The position numbers and the translations under genes are program-made. Below, piece by piece: positions 1-13,000 of a stretch of DNA of 64,000 nt. The stretch lies in NCBI GenBank assembly GCA_001557505.1, contig LSAX01000012.1, positions 1,054,001 through 1,118,000 on the forward strand, written 5' to 3'. This DNA comes from Reticulascus tulasneorum. Lineage: Eukaryota > Ascomycota > Sordariomycetes > Glomerellales > Reticulascaceae. Within the stretch, counting starts at the first letter, position 1, and each line of letters starts with the position of its first letter. The notes below the pieces were generated by a model, which was not told where the DNA came from, did no database searches, and was given only the letters and a program-made list of their open reading frames with translations.

Positions 1-1
1 C

Positions 2-1444
2 GTCACCAACATTCCATCAAGCACCACGCAGACCAAGATCCGACAGTATTTCAAGGACTATGGACACATCAATAGCATGACGGTCGTGCCAGACTCGACC
101 GCCACCCAGACTGTGCTGTTGGAGTTTCGAACACCTGAGGAAGCTAGGTCGGCATTGCTCAGGGACGGAAAGTACTTTGGAGAGGCGCAGATTGGAGTTG
201 AGCCGGGCACTGACCTGACCGTCTATGTCACCAACTACCCACCAGAGGCAGACCAGGCTTACCTAAGAAAACTGTTCAAGGATTGCGGCGAGATCCTCAG
301 TGTCCGGATGCCATCGTTGAAAGGTAATACTCACCGTCGATTCTGCTACATTACGTTCCGGGACCGAACCGCATCGGCAAATGCCACCCAAATGCATGGC
401 AAACTTGTTGCGGGCAAGTACAAGCTGACAGCAATGTACTCGGATCCCGGCCACGCGAAGAAGCGCGAGGGTGCTGTAGAGGAGGGCCGAGAGCTGCGCA
501 TCACCAATCTCGATACGGCCGCGACCGAGGATACGATTCGGGATACCTTCACCAAGTACGGCGCCGTGAGTCGAATCAACATTCCGAGAAACAAAGCCGG
601 CAAGAGTCACGGCATCGGTTATGTGGAATATGAATCGAAAGAGCAAGCTGCCGCGGCGCTGGCGGAGCTCAACGGGGTCAAGCTCAAGAGCGCGGTCATA
701 GCGGTGGAGATTTCGTCCAGGAGCAATAAACGCTCGTCGGCCCTGGCCGGTGACAGGAATTCCGTCTCGGCCACTTCTTCGCCGGCGCCGAGTCGCGATG
801 ATGAGGGCGACGAGGCCATGGCGGACACAAACGGGGATGGCGGCAGGCATCGTCCAACGCGCGCCGAGATTGCTGCCCGGACTATAGCGCTAATGGGCAT
901 ATCTGACACAGTCAACGATGTTCGGGTGCTGAAACTGGTGGAGCCTTTCGGCAAGGTAGTCGACGTTCTCCTGCAGCCCGCCAACGGAGGTGCCAAGATC
1001 GAGTTCGCAGACGAGGCTTCGGCCGGTCGCGCTGCTCTCCAATTGGACGGCATGGAGCTGGACGGGCGCAAGCTGCACATCGGAAGCATCGAAGAGCTGC
1101 GTCACGGCAAAGGCGAGATGCGTACCGATAAGATCATTTACGGAACCGGGGGAGCGAAGCAAGGCAAGAACAAATCCGGCGGGAATTCCAGCGGAAAGAG
1201 CCTCATGCCGCCGCCTGCAACTGTCAGGCGACCGGTGTTGGGAAAGGGTCCGAAAGGCGGCCCCAAGAGGGGCCTGGGCTTCGCGCCCAAGAAGGCGGAT
1301 GCCGCCGACGCCGGTCCTAAGGAGAATGGCTCGACCAACGAGACGCCAGAGGGCAGCACGAAGCCGAAGAGCAACGCGGATTTCAAGGCGATGTTCCTAG
1401 GCGGTGATGCGAAGGAGAGCCAAAATGGCAACGGGGAGCATTAG
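2..1444 (+). CDS. prp24: Prp24/SART3-like U4/U6 snRNP RNA-binding protein (5' end outside window)
   Basis: The reading frame is already open at base 2, so only the C-terminal part (about 480 residues) is present; the start and any N-terminal HAT repeats lie upstream. Counting from the first in-window ATG at 77, one RRM is cut at the edge, a second lies at about 48-125 (YVTNYP and RRFCYITF as RNP motifs), a third at about 140-213 (LRITNL, GIGYVEY) and a degenerate fourth at about 275-345. The tail is basic and disordered and ends near NADFKAMFLGG, which resembles the Lsm2-8-binding motif at the C-terminus of Prp24 and SART3. Proteins of this family bind U6 snRNA and promote U4/U6 annealing during spliceosome recycling in the nucleus. 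The family call rests on the RRM array plus the tail motif; another multi-RRM protein is less likely. Confidence 0.85.
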   Translation, partial: VTNIPSSTTQTKIRQYFKDYGHINSMTVVPDSTATQTVLLEFRTPEEARSALLRDGKYFGEAQIGVEPGTDLTVYVTNYPPEADQAYLRKLFKDCGEILSVRMPSLKGNTHRRFCYITFRDRTASANATQMHGKLVAGKYKLTAMYSDPGHAKKREGAVEEGRELRITNLDTAATEDTIRDTFTKYGAVSRINIPRNKAGKSHGIGYVEYESKEQAAAALAELNGVKLKSAVIAVEISSRSNKRSSALAGDRNSVSATSSPAPSRDDEGDEAMADTNGDGGRHRPTRAEIAARTIALMGISDTVNDVRVLKLVEPFGKVVDVLLQPANGGAKIEFADEASAGRAALQLDGMELDGRKLHIGSIEELRHGKGEMRTDKIIYGTGGAKQGKNKSGGNSSGKSLMPPPATVRRPVLGKGPKGGPKRGLGFAPKKADAADAGPKENGSTNETPEGSTKPKSNADFKAMFLGGDAKESQNGNGEH

Positions 1445-1771
1445 TTAGGGAGGCTATACTGCCCCCACTGCGTAGTCAATTGTTAAACCTATTCAATAAT
1501 TTTTTGCAGTTTCGGTTCGGGGCTTGGGATGGGAAATCATGGGGTACTGCGCGGTTCTGAAAGAGCATCCTAGTGGCGAGCTACTAGAGGGGATCTTTTA
1601 TCTCTCTCTCTCTCTCTCTCTATCTCTCTGAATATAGAGCGAATTTTTCACATGATTTGCAGCATTGTCTACTGGTCTCCCAATACTCTAATGTTTGCAT
1701 GCCAGGGCACGGGTGGACATTCCCGGTCTCTCTATCTGTGAACTCGGTGCATTGCAACCCCCATCCTGCCC
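1445..1771. other. Convergent 3' intergenic region
   Basis: This is the tail-to-tail spacer between the Prp24-like gene and the helicase gene. It contains a TC dinucleotide tract at 1601-1628 and otherwise presumed 3' UTR sequence. I see no coding potential. Confidence 0.6.
1601..1628. repeat. TC dinucleotide microsatellite
   Basis: Ten perfect TC units are followed by a slightly interrupted TATCTCTCTG, in the 3' spacer between two convergent genes. Such a tract is expected to vary in length between strains. Confidence 0.9.
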
Positions 1772-4700
1772 TCACGCCTTGGTCATAATGGCATTCGCAG
1801 CCTCCTTGAACTCCTGCGAGAAGATCTTTTGCCACACCTCCAACCATCGCTCATGCTGCGCAGTAGGTAGCTTGCCGGGCTGTTTGAACGCCCTCGTCAG
1901 CAGCTCGCGAAGTCTGCCCCGCAGGACTTTGATGACGAGCATGGTTTTCCAGTCCGGAACCGCGAATCTCGCCCGGTTACCATCGAGGACTAAAACACCC
2001 GCGTACATCTGTGAAACCCAGGTTAGCAGGGAAGGTAGATACGAGGCACCAGGGGGGTTAACTTACGTCGCAGCGGACATCGCCGCAGAGCAGAGCAATT
2101 GCGAATGGGTCGGCAGTGGTTGTTTCGTGGGCGTGGTAGACCCTGTTGTGGTGTTAGCGGGCACGGGGAATCTGGTGCAGTCGGGGGAGCTGGCTTACTG
2201 CTTTGACTGCATGATATGATAGTACGAGAGCCACTTGAGCTCCAGATGTCCCCTGTTAACAGACGACGGATGGATGCTGATGGACTGGTTGTTTCCGATG
2301 TTGCGAAGGCCACGAGTGCCCAGAACGTCACGGACTAGGAGCTTGGGGTAGAAACTCCACGCAATGACTGAGGTGGAGATGAAGTCATTGTCACTGTTGG
2401 TATTCACCCGCTGCGGCATCTCGAAGAAGTACTGCTGCCGGCGGCCCTTGGAGTTGGAGGCGTATCGAAGACGGGACAGCGTACGGCGCTCCTCGTCTGT
2501 CAAAGAAAGGAAGCCGGAGTCAACGAGCGACACCAGGAGCTGCCCCTTGAGGTCTTCGATGTTCCCGAGAGTCTGCTGGCTGAGAAAGTTCTTCCGGCAG
2601 AATTGAAACTCCTTGCCGCCCGCCGCACCGGTGCTTTGGCAGACTCGCTTCCAGGCGAGATAGGCATTGTAGACGGTCAGCAGGTCAGAGTCGCCGCGGC
2701 GGAAACCCATCCGTACTGAGTCGGCCTGTGCTCTCTGTCCGAAGGGGGCCGAGAATGGGGACTTGGAGGACAATATGGCGGCCACCGTGATGGCCATGTC
2801 CAGGCACTTGAAGACGGCCCCCATCAAGATCAGCTTGCCGAGGAAGACGTCGAGTGGAAGCCTCGCGAGCTGATGCCCGAGAGGCGTCAACTCTTCTGCA
2901 GCAGAAAGAGCTCGAACATCGACCAACGCGTCGATGGCGCGGCGGATGTTCTTCGTCGAAGGTGGATCTAGAGCGTCGCTCAGCGTCTCCTCGATACCGC
3001 CAATCTTGCAAATCTTTACTCGAATTGCGAGGTCTTGGAGGGACAGTCGTAGCATCTCGGGGGTTTGCTGCTCGCTCATGAGCGCATCGTGCCTGTGTTT
3101 TGTAAAGAGGTGGAAGCAGAGGCCTTCTTGAACACGACCAGCCCGTCCACGTCGCTGTTTCGCATTGGCCTTTGAGATGAATGTATCAATTAGGCGAGAG
3201 AGCTGCCTCCGTTCGTCGAATCTCATCTCCCGATGCTTGCCAGTGTCAATCACGCATGTTACGTCAGGAATCGTGATACCCGTCTCAGCAATGTTGGTCG
3301 CAAGGACGATCTTGCGGACTCCAGGCGGTGGAACCAGGAATGCAGCTTCCTGATCATCCGTGGCGATGCTAGAGTGCAAGGGGTAAATCAGCCAGTTGGC
3401 GGCAAATGATGGGTCCCCTAGCAGTAGATCGTTGAGAGTTCGAATTTCGGCAATACCTGGCAGGAAAACTAGTATCGCTCGACTGTAAGGGATGTACGCC
3501 TCATCTGTAGCGACCCTAGCAATCAGCTGTACGATGAGATCAAAATCGATCCGATACTCATCAAGTTGAGTGAGAGTATGTCTTGTTTTGGCGGAATAAT
3601 GGGATAAATCCGCCGCATTATCCGACTTTGGTCCTTCAGCATCAGCTTCAACGACGTCGTCGTCAAGGTCAACCATCTTCTCATGATTGCCATGGCCTGT
3701 AGTGTAGCCAGTCAATTCGACCGCGTCCTCCAGGAAGCGGACCTGCACGGGAAACGTTCGTCCCGGAACGTTCAGGACCGGCGCGCCTCCAAGATACTTG
3801 GAGAACCGCTCCGCGTCGACCGTGGCCGACATGAGAACCACTTTCAGGTCCTTTCGTCTCGTCATGAGCTTCTTCAGAACGATGAGGAGGAAATCACTAT
3901 CGATGGACCTCTCGTGCACCTCGTCCAGCACGAGATGAGTGACTTCTCGAAGGTCATTGGATCCTTCGAGCATCCTCATCACGATACCCGTTGTCGCATA
4001 CACGAGCCTTGTCTCACGAGACGTGTTCGCTTCCAGGCGAATGGAGAACCCGACTAGGGACCTTGGGGTCCCAAGATCCCCCCGACCTTCGCCTAGTTCC
4101 TCGCTGACTCGACGAGCAAGAGAGATGGCAGAGATACGCCGAGGCTCGGTGCAGTATACCTTACAATTTTTGCCTTGAGATAGTTGATGTTCTAGTAGGA
4201 ACGAAGGGACTTGAGTGCTTTTTCCACACCCCGTCTCGCCGCAGATGATGACCACCTGTTCTTTCTCGACCGTGTCGACAACTTGCTGCCTGAAATTCCA
4301 CATTGGAAGCTGCATTCGAGACTGGAGCATAACCTGGAATCTCCTTGAGTTTGCCTTCTCAGCCCAGATCCTCTGGTAGTATTCAGGCCCTCCGGATGGG
4401 CGTTGCGAGACTTCCTGGCCAGCATCATCTCTTGAATCGTTCTGATTCCGTGCCGACCCACGGCCTTTAAATGCGCCCTGTAAGATGACGCCATCTTCCA
4501 GCTCCTGATCCTGCCTCTGTCGCACCAAGGTGCGGATCTCCTTGATGGCGACCCGATCTTTTGCATCCATCTGGCTCTTCCTGACCTCTGCAAGCTCCGC
4601 CCACAGCTCACGCCAGACGGCTGGAAGTCTGAGAAATACCTTCTCTTCTTTTGCCGAAGAGCCGAAGATCTGGAATAGAGCGAACGTCGCAATATAGGCC

Positions 4701-6474
4701 TCGGATTGCTTCGGGTCAGGCGTGGCGATGGACCGCATGGTGAATGTGCAGAGAGTTGGGGATGTAAAGATCTCGATGCTTTCATCTGACGACGGTGGGA
4801 GAACTTCCTGCGACTTTGCCCAAGAAATCTTCACCATATGGCGATTGGCATATGATATGTCGGAAACGAGCGTATATGCAATCTTGGAAGAAGAATCCCT
4901 ATTAGTCACTCAGAGTCAGCCGCTACCAAGTTTGTAAGAGGGTTGAATGGCATACCTTGACCGACACGCCTCTTCCAGGGCTCTCATCGGACTAACGCCG
5001 GTCCATTTGCCGAAGTCTCTGATGAAAATCTTTACACCGTCACTGCCGTTAATGACTGTATTAGTTTTGCCAGTCTCGTCAACTTCGGTGGTTGGGAGGC
5101 TGGCGAAGAGATCGGCTAGAGCTCCATCAGAGTCATCTTCGCCCTCTGCCAGGACCTCTGCGGCAATGCGTGCCGCCTCCTCGTTGATATCATCATCGTC
5201 GCTCTTTGCATGCTGTTCGGATCCACTTGCTTCGTTCTGGTCGCGAGTCTTCTGCTTTCTGGTGGCAGCAAACTCCTTTTCAAGGGCCAATCTCTTCACT
5301 TTCCACTGCTGCTCTGCGACAAAGCTATCGAACAAGACATCTTTTTCTATTCGCTCAAGTTTAGCATGGAGTTTCCCGGCTTCTTCCTCCTCCGCCTGGT
5401 CGCCTGACTTTCTCTGGGCTGGGGTAATCTTTCGTTTCTTAGTCTCCCGCTCAAGACCGAAGAGCTTCGCCTTCGTCTCCAAATAAACGGGGACTAGGTC
5501 ATCCGGTTCGATATCACTGTCACAAGTGAAAACCGTCTTCTTCTTTGAAGATGGAGAATTAGTGCGTTTTGGGGTGCCCAACCCGCCTTTAAGCACAGCC
5601 CCTGACTTGTGGCGACTGGGGGTGTTCGCGCCGGATGGTAGGGGGCTATTTGCTGGGGTATCTTTAGGATGGCAATAGCATCAGATGTGACCATGAGAGA
5701 ATCTAACAAAGGGCGGAACATACCAGACGGCTTCACAAGCGACTTTCCTCGCCCATCGTAATCCGGCAACTCCTCACTGGGACACTCCCTGGCCAGCCAA
5801 TCCAAGGCCTCCTCAAGACCCCATACACTATCCTTGGCGACAGTGGGAATGTTCGGTGCGATGTCCAAGGTGTATCGAATGACGGCTTGAACTCGGCTAT
5901 CCGGGAACCCTGCACTGGCCAAGGTCTGCTGGAGGGTCCACAGCTTGATGGTCATGTCCTCTTCTGGCAGCATTTTCCCAGCACTGGCAGTCTCGGACGA
6001 GAGGCTCGATGACGCAAATCGGCTCTCTGCCTGGATCAAATCCAGAATATGATCCATCAGCTCCTGGGGAAGCCATTTCTTGCTGTTGACGCTCTCGGCC
6101 TGACTCCTGAGGAGGCGGCGATCAGTGTCCAGCCTGGCCCGCTGACGCTGGGCATCTCGTTTTGCCTTCTGGGCATACTTTTCAACGAGCAGCTGTAGGT
6201 CCGACTCTTCTAGCTGTCTTTCGAACTCTTCCGGGCTCAATTCCTCCTTTGCGTTGTTGGCAGCAGCACTGCCGTTCGACTGAGCGATAGATGGTGGGGC
6301 AGCAGCAGCGCCAGCTTGACCTGGAGCGGATTGAGGGGTAGCAGCCCCCTGAGCTTCAGCGATATTTTCAGCGTCTTCAGCGGGGTCGGCCCTGGGCTTA
6401 GAGGCAACGGATGTAGTGGCAAATCCTCTGGCGGGATTTACGGTTGGCTTCTTCTTTTTCTTGGCACCGGCCAT
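1772..6474 (-). CDS. DEVH-box ATP-dependent RNA helicase, DHX29/DHX57/YLR419W type
   Basis: Five exons (5724-6474, 4956-5661, 2199-4898, 2067-2142, 1772-2008) join in frame to 1489 residues; introns are 56-62 nt, and the last two carry a CTAAC branch site. The N-terminus has a lysine run and an Ala/Pro-rich region, a charged coiled coil near 95-130 and a UBA-like helical region near 175-235. An RWD-like remnant may precede the helicase core. Core motifs are motif I GETGCGKST near 706, motif II DEVH near 811, motif III SAT near 843 and motif VI QRRGRAGR. HA2/ratchet and OB-fold sequence follow. The two small last exons encode the end of the OB-fold region. Family members are ribosome- or mRNA-associated DExH helicases; assignment between the DHX29 and DHX57 branches is not secure. 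The gene shares a 608-bp divergent promoter region with GCN1. Confidence 0.9.
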
Positions 6475-7082
6475 GATGATGGCTTTTGGATGCCGGTCAA
6501 GTAAATGGACGACCCAAGCCTAGGGAAATTCTGAAGGAATGAGATGGACGTGGGTGAGGAGGACGGAGGAAGCTAGCCACATGGTGATGTCAAGGCGACG
6601 AAGCGTCAGTGTTTTATCAAAGAGAGCGTTGCAGCAGGTAGTATTTTTTTCTTTTTGACTCAGACTCCAGGCTGTGGTGGGGATATGGATATGGCGGGGG
6701 GGGCGTATTTTGTCGAAATGGAAGATGTCCTTGCTGGCGTTGACCGCTTTCCGCATCGGGCCACCCCGCAGGGCCCACCAAGCCCTAGACGATGTTACAG
6801 TGACCTAAGAGCGCTGTCGGTTTACTGCGTCGCCTGAAGTACCGCTCTGGTATTTTTGCGGGCCGAGATTCGAAGCATCGACATCCCACTTTTGACGTCG
6901 GCGAGCTGATTCGAGTTGGCAGAAATTCTTCCCAAATTGTCTCCTCAAGGTCTACTGTGTATTTACTTTCCGCCCTTCCTGCTCAAATAATTATCTACCA
7001 GCATTGATCTCGACCTTTCCTTCCAACCCGTGTTGTTGGCCCCAAATGATAGGTAACTTCGGTCAGATACAATATCGCCACG
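6475..7082. promoter_or_regulatory. Divergent promoter region of the helicase and GCN1 genes
   Basis: This 608-bp interval separates the start codons of two genes transcribed away from each other, so it must hold both 5' UTRs and promoters. There is a short T-rich stretch near 6646-6655 and a short G run near 6697-6704. No convincing TATA box is visible for either gene. Confidence 0.6.
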
Positions 7083-10000
7083 ATGACTGAAGTAGAGGTC
7101 AATGGTTCTGGCTCCGTGGACATCGATTTCTCCGCCACGAAGTCAGCCTTGACATCGTCCTCCACCTCGGCGAGAATCTCCCAGCTCCGCGCAATCGACG
7201 ACAGGCTTCCCCATAAAGGTGATTGCTCTAGCATTGCCAGAAGAAAAAACTGCCGGACTCAATACTAACAGGCAGTGTGCCCTCAGCTGTAGATCGGACA
7301 TTACTCACGAACCTCCTTCAGCTTCTGTTCTGGACCCATGCGTACTATAATGATCGTGAATCTCGACTGGCCGTCCAGAAGTGCCTGGTGTCAATTCTCT
7401 CCCAGGGAGTTGACCCCGAAATAATCTCTTCGTTCGTCTCTGCTCTGCGAAGGGAATCTCAAAAACCGGGAATCGCGTCCAGTAGCGCATTTGTCTTGGT
7501 GGAATGGTGCAGTCTTCTCATGCAGCACCTGGCAGGCACGCCATTGTGGGACACGTATGGGTCGCAGATTGTACTGAGCAATGCGGATTTGCTGGAGAAA
7601 TGTCTTCAGCCTGCCTCGAGAAATACCGTGGCCCATTCTGCCATCGTCGTGACAAGGCGGGGGTTCAGGAAACTCTTCTCGCTAGGTGATACGCGGGAGA
7701 AGGCGTTGAAGGATGCGGTGCAGGTTCTCTCTGCAAAGGCCTCCCAGTCTACAGCAGGGAACTCGATTCTCCTCGGCGTGATCGCGGGTGTAGCCGCCCG
7801 CAATGCAGCTGCGAAGCCCATTCTGGAAAGCCAGAAGAGCCACTACTACGCTTTTTACACGAGGGAGATCATCGGCTCTCGAATAGCAGTTCCGCAGCAC
7901 ATAGCCTCCGGCCTCCGTGACTTCTTCTCTGACTTCGCAACGCTCGAGGAATTTGGAACGGAGGTTGTGCCGTCCCTGGAGAAAGGATTACTACGAGCTC
8001 CGGAGATAGTACTAAGCGGCATCATCACCCCTCTAATCCTCTCCCTTCCAGAAAATCATGACCTCTCGCAGATCCTAAACGCCCATCTTCTGAAGCCGAT
8101 CCTGTCCAATGTCAAATCCAGCAACGCGGTGATTCGGACGAGCTCTGTTACTGCATTCAATGCGATCGTCTCCAGGTGTCACGACAGCAAAATCTTGGAA
8201 CGTGTCTCTGACGAAATCGTCGGCCCGCTTAAGGCCGGGAAGTTGGCTTCGGCGGAACACAGAGCACTGCACTGCGAGATGCTTGAGGCCATACCCCTCT
8301 CCCGAGACATCGCCGAGAAGGCTTTGAGTGCGTTGGCCACTGTTGGTGCGAAAGAGGGCAACGAGGCTGCCCTTGCAATCGAGACCTTGGTGTTGGCGAG
8401 ATGTGGCCTATTCCTCGTTCGAGAGAATGTCGAGCTAGCCAAGACAGCCTTGGATGCTTTTGCTAAGGGCTTAGCAGAGAAAAGGCTGAACTTCCGACGA
8501 ATATGGATCCTTCGCGTTGGGGAAATCATAAACTCTGCTCGGGAAGCCAGTGATGCCTCGCCTGCCATGGTAAAGTTTACCGAGTTCGTTTTGCCCAAAC
8601 TGCTCGAGACTTACAATGAAGTGCTCGCAAATCCTGTCGCAGCAGCTCAGAACAATCTCACTATAGGCGCATACGTGGTCACTACGCTTGCTTCGTTTCT
8701 TCAGGGGCGAAGCGAATTCCCAGGTGCCAAAGCGCCCCTAGCCAAAGTCTCCATCCTAAAGCAATGCCTTGTGCTGGAGCCCAAACCTTCATTCCTGCTA
8801 AACCCTCGAGTTTATGGCAAAGTGACTGCCGAAGAGGACCTCCAGTGGCTTTGTCGCGCTTTGACTGCTGCCGCTGATCACCTGTCAGAGACAACTGCAC
8901 AGCCGGTCAAGGTTGCGTGGGCAGAGGCAATAATATTCCTGACATGTGCATCTGCAGCGGCTCCAAAAATCCGGAAGGAAGCCGTCGATAGCCTGTCGAA
9001 GATTTATGCTCATCGTCCCGAGCTCGTATCTCAGGCAGTCATTGATGGCATTTGGCATTGGCTGGAAGCAACCGTTGCTGGAGACAAAGATAGCGCGGCT
9101 TCAATTTCCAAGGCAGAAAACCACGATCTCCACACGGCGCTGAGGGCAATATGCTTGAGTCCGAACGAGCTCAACGACTTGGGTTGCAGACCGGCACAGG
9201 AGCAACTAGAACACCAGCTGTGTTCTCTTTTGGTTCTCGCACGACCCGACTTGATACCGAGGGCCAGCTGGATCGAGCTCTGCTTGCGCGTAGAGATCGA
9301 CCCAGGCGACTTGGCTCGCAAGTACGAAGATCTGCTAATTCAGGAAATATTGGCCAGGACTTCAACTGAGCAGAAGCCGGCTAGCGTTAAGAAAGCTGCC
9401 TGTAATGCCGCCGCCGAGCTTGCGTTCGTCGCGCCAGACACTATGACACGCCGAGTTGTGAAGGTCATTCAAGAGGATCTCGAAGTGGGCTACCTACGTG
9501 ATATTGGTCCTATGGAGGCAGCCATATTTCGAACACCGGACGGCACCCCATTCGTTGATGTCCTCGCGAAAAAGGCGCAAAGCACTGCGCCGGACAAAAA
9601 CAACAAGGACTATGATGTGCTGAAGTGGGAGGAAGAGCTGAGAAGCCAGATAGCCCAGAAGAAGGGCCAGCAGCGAAAATTGACTGCAGAGGAGACGGCG
9701 AAGGTGAATGCGCAGCTGAAGAAGGAGGCTGAAATTCGACGATCTGTGAGACAAGTGGAGGCGAGATTGCTCCGCGGTATTGGCATTATCCAAAGCCTTG
9801 CAACTGGCCCACCGAACGAAGCAACGCTATGGATAGGGCCGGCGGTAAATTCCCTGCTCGATGTCATTGATGCAGGGGCTGGTTTAATCACAGGCGATGC
9901 CGCACCCACGGCATATCTGGCATGTTCTGAGAGGACCACAAGCCGGTTGGGGCCAATGAGGCCCTTTGTGGGAGTGGCTACGTTACGTGCTCGCGGTGTC

Positions 10001-13000
10001 ACAGCCCTCCCTCACGAATACGAGCAGGAGCCCGTCGACGAAGTCGTAACCAGGGTTTTATACAGGCTTCGGTTCGCTGGAGAGCAGCGGCCATTTGATC
10101 CGGTTTCGTTCATGTACGCCCTCCCTTTGGTATTCCTCGTGCTGAAGACCGGTGGTTTTGGCTCAAATCCTGACGACCGGGATGCGCAACTTGTTCTGGC
10201 AATTGAGTTTCTTGCATTTCACACGGATGTCTGCCAAGACCAAGCCATACCCAGAGCCGATGTTCTTTCTGCAATCATATCCTCCATGCAACGCTACACT
10301 CAACACTACAAAATCATCAAGGACTGTTTTGCCGACATGTGTCGCTGCGTAGCCGCGAACATAACGCAAGCCGAGATACAAGTCTTGGTCGAAGGTGCGA
10401 TAGTTCCCGAAATCTCCGTCAGAACTACAGTGCTGCAGTCAATCAGCGCCGACGTCGACATGAGCGAAGGCGAGTTTTCGGAGGGGATCTGGCTTGCATG
10501 CCATGATGACGTCGAGGAGAATGTCGAGCTGGGCCGCGACATCTGGGAAGAGAGTGGCTTCCAGGTTATAAAGGACGCGCCATTCAAAATGCTTCCATAT
10601 TTGGAGAGCAAGGACGCTCAACTCCGGAGAGCAGCTGCTCGGTCGCTAGCCGAGGCCTGCGGTGTTCATCCTGCTCAACTCGAGTCGACAATCGAGAAGT
10701 TGAGGTCGGCGTATCTCGAACTTGCCAAGCCGAGAGCCCCTCAACTGGATGAGTTCGGTATGCCGAAGAAGATGGATCTCTCTGACCCTTGGGAGCCAAG
10801 GCAAGGCATTGGGTCCGCCTTTAAGGAGCTCGCTCCTCATATGAAGAACCAAGAACTGGGCCATTTCCTCAACTTCTTGATCGAGAAGGGTCCGCTTGGT
10901 GACCGTAATGCTGCAGTCCGGAGTGAAATGCTGGACGCCGCAATACACGCAATCGACATTCACGGAAAGAGTATTCTTGACCGTTTAATGAAGACTTTTG
11001 AGCAGACTCTTGAGGGGCCGGACAAGAACTCGAATACTGCAGATCTCGTTAATGAGGCTGTGATCATCATGTATGGTGCCTTGGCTAAACACCTCAAGCC
11101 AGGCGACTCGAAGTTGCCGGTCGTCATTGAGAGGCTCTTGGCAACTCTTAGCACCCCTTCGGAGACTGTCCAATACGCCATTGCCGAATGTCTACCTCCT
11201 CTGATTCGCGCGTGTGGTGACAAATCTTCGAAATATTTTCTGCAAATAATCGAGACGCTGCTAACTGCTAAGAAGTACGCTGAACAGCGAGGTGCGGCTT
11301 ACGGGCTTGCAGGACTGGTGCAGGGCCGGGGAATCGCTTCCTTGAGAGAACACCGGATCATGACGACACTAAAAGGCGCGGTCGAGAACAAAAAGGAGGC
11401 GAACCAACGAGAGGCTGCACTCCTAGCATATGAACTGCTGTCGACAATTCTGGGTCGACTCTTCGAGCCGTATGTTATCCAGATTGTTCCGCAGCTGCTC
11501 ACGGGCTTTGGCGACAGCAATGCGAACGTCCGCGATGCGTGTCTTGCAGCCGCAAAGGCTTGTTTTGGTAAACTGAGCTCCTACGGCGTCAAAAAGATTT
11601 TACCTCCACTTTTGCGAGGTCTCGACGATGATCAATGGCGTAGCAAGAAGGGAGCCTGCGATCTGCTCGGCGCCATGGCCTACCTGGATCCCCAGCAGCT
11701 GGCCCAAAGTTTGCCAGACATTATCCCGCCTCTGACCGGTGTTTTGAACGACAGTCACAAAGAAGTTCGTGCGGCTGCTAATAAGAGTTTGAAGCGTTTC
11801 GGCGAGGTCATCAGCAATCCCGAAATAAAGAGCCTCGTGGACATCCTTCTCAAGGCCCTCAGCGACCCTACTAAGTACACAGACGAGGCGCTAGAATCTT
11901 TGATCAAGGTCCAGTTTGTTCATTATCTTGATGCTCCTTCGCTCGCACTCGTTACCAGGATATTGCAGAGAGGCCTCGGCGACCGATCGAACACGAAGCG
12001 CAAGGCCGCCCAGGTTATTGGCAGTCTGGCTCACCTGACTGAAAGAAAAGACTTAGTATCGCACCTTCCTGTGCTTGTTGCGGGCCTGAAGGTCGCGATT
12101 GTGGACCCAGTGCCCACTACGCGTGCAACCGCTTCCAGGGCTCTCGGCTCGCTTGTAGAGAAGCTTGGAGAGGACGCTCTGCCTGACTTGATCCCCGGGC
12201 TGATGCAAACACTGAAGTCGGACACTGGAGCCGGAGACCGTCTCGGCTCCGCGCAGGCTCTCAGCGAGGTTCTTGCTGGGCTTGGAACAACTCGACTGGA
12301 GGAGACTTTGCCGACGATCCTCCAAAATGTGGAATCCTCGAAGCCCGCTGTCAGGGAAGGTTTCATGTCGCTGTTTATCTTCCTTCCAGTGTGCTTTGGC
12401 AACAGCTTCGCCAACTACTTGGGCAAAATCATCCCTCCCATCTTGGCAGGACTTGCTGATGACGTGGAGTCCATTCGCGAGACCGCTCTTCGGGCCGGTC
12501 GCCTCCTTGTCAAGAACTTTGCAGTCAGAGCCGTAGACCTGCTGCTTCCAGAACTAGAGCGAGGTCTAGCTGATGACAACTATAGAATCAGGCTCTCCTC
12601 CGTTGAACTCGTCGGAGATTTGCTATTCAACCTGACTGGCATCAGTGCGAACGCCGAATCAGATGATGAGGAAGAAGAGGTCGTTAAGGAAGCAGGCGTG
12701 TCCCTCCGTGAGGTGCTCGGAGAAGACAAACGGAATAAGATTCTCTCGGCTTTATACATATCTCGCTGCGATACTGCAGGCTCCGTTCGCTCGGCCGCTA
12801 TTGCGGTATGGAAGGCTCTCGTCTCTAGCCCTCGAACACTCAAGGAATTGGTACCGACTCTTACACAACTGATCATCCGCCGTTTGGGAAGCTCGAACAT
12901 GGAGCACAAAGTCATTGCGAGCAACGCACTCGGGGAGCTCATCCGCAAAGCTGGTGATGGCGTCCTATCCAGCCTTCTGCCAACACTAGAGGAGGGCTTA

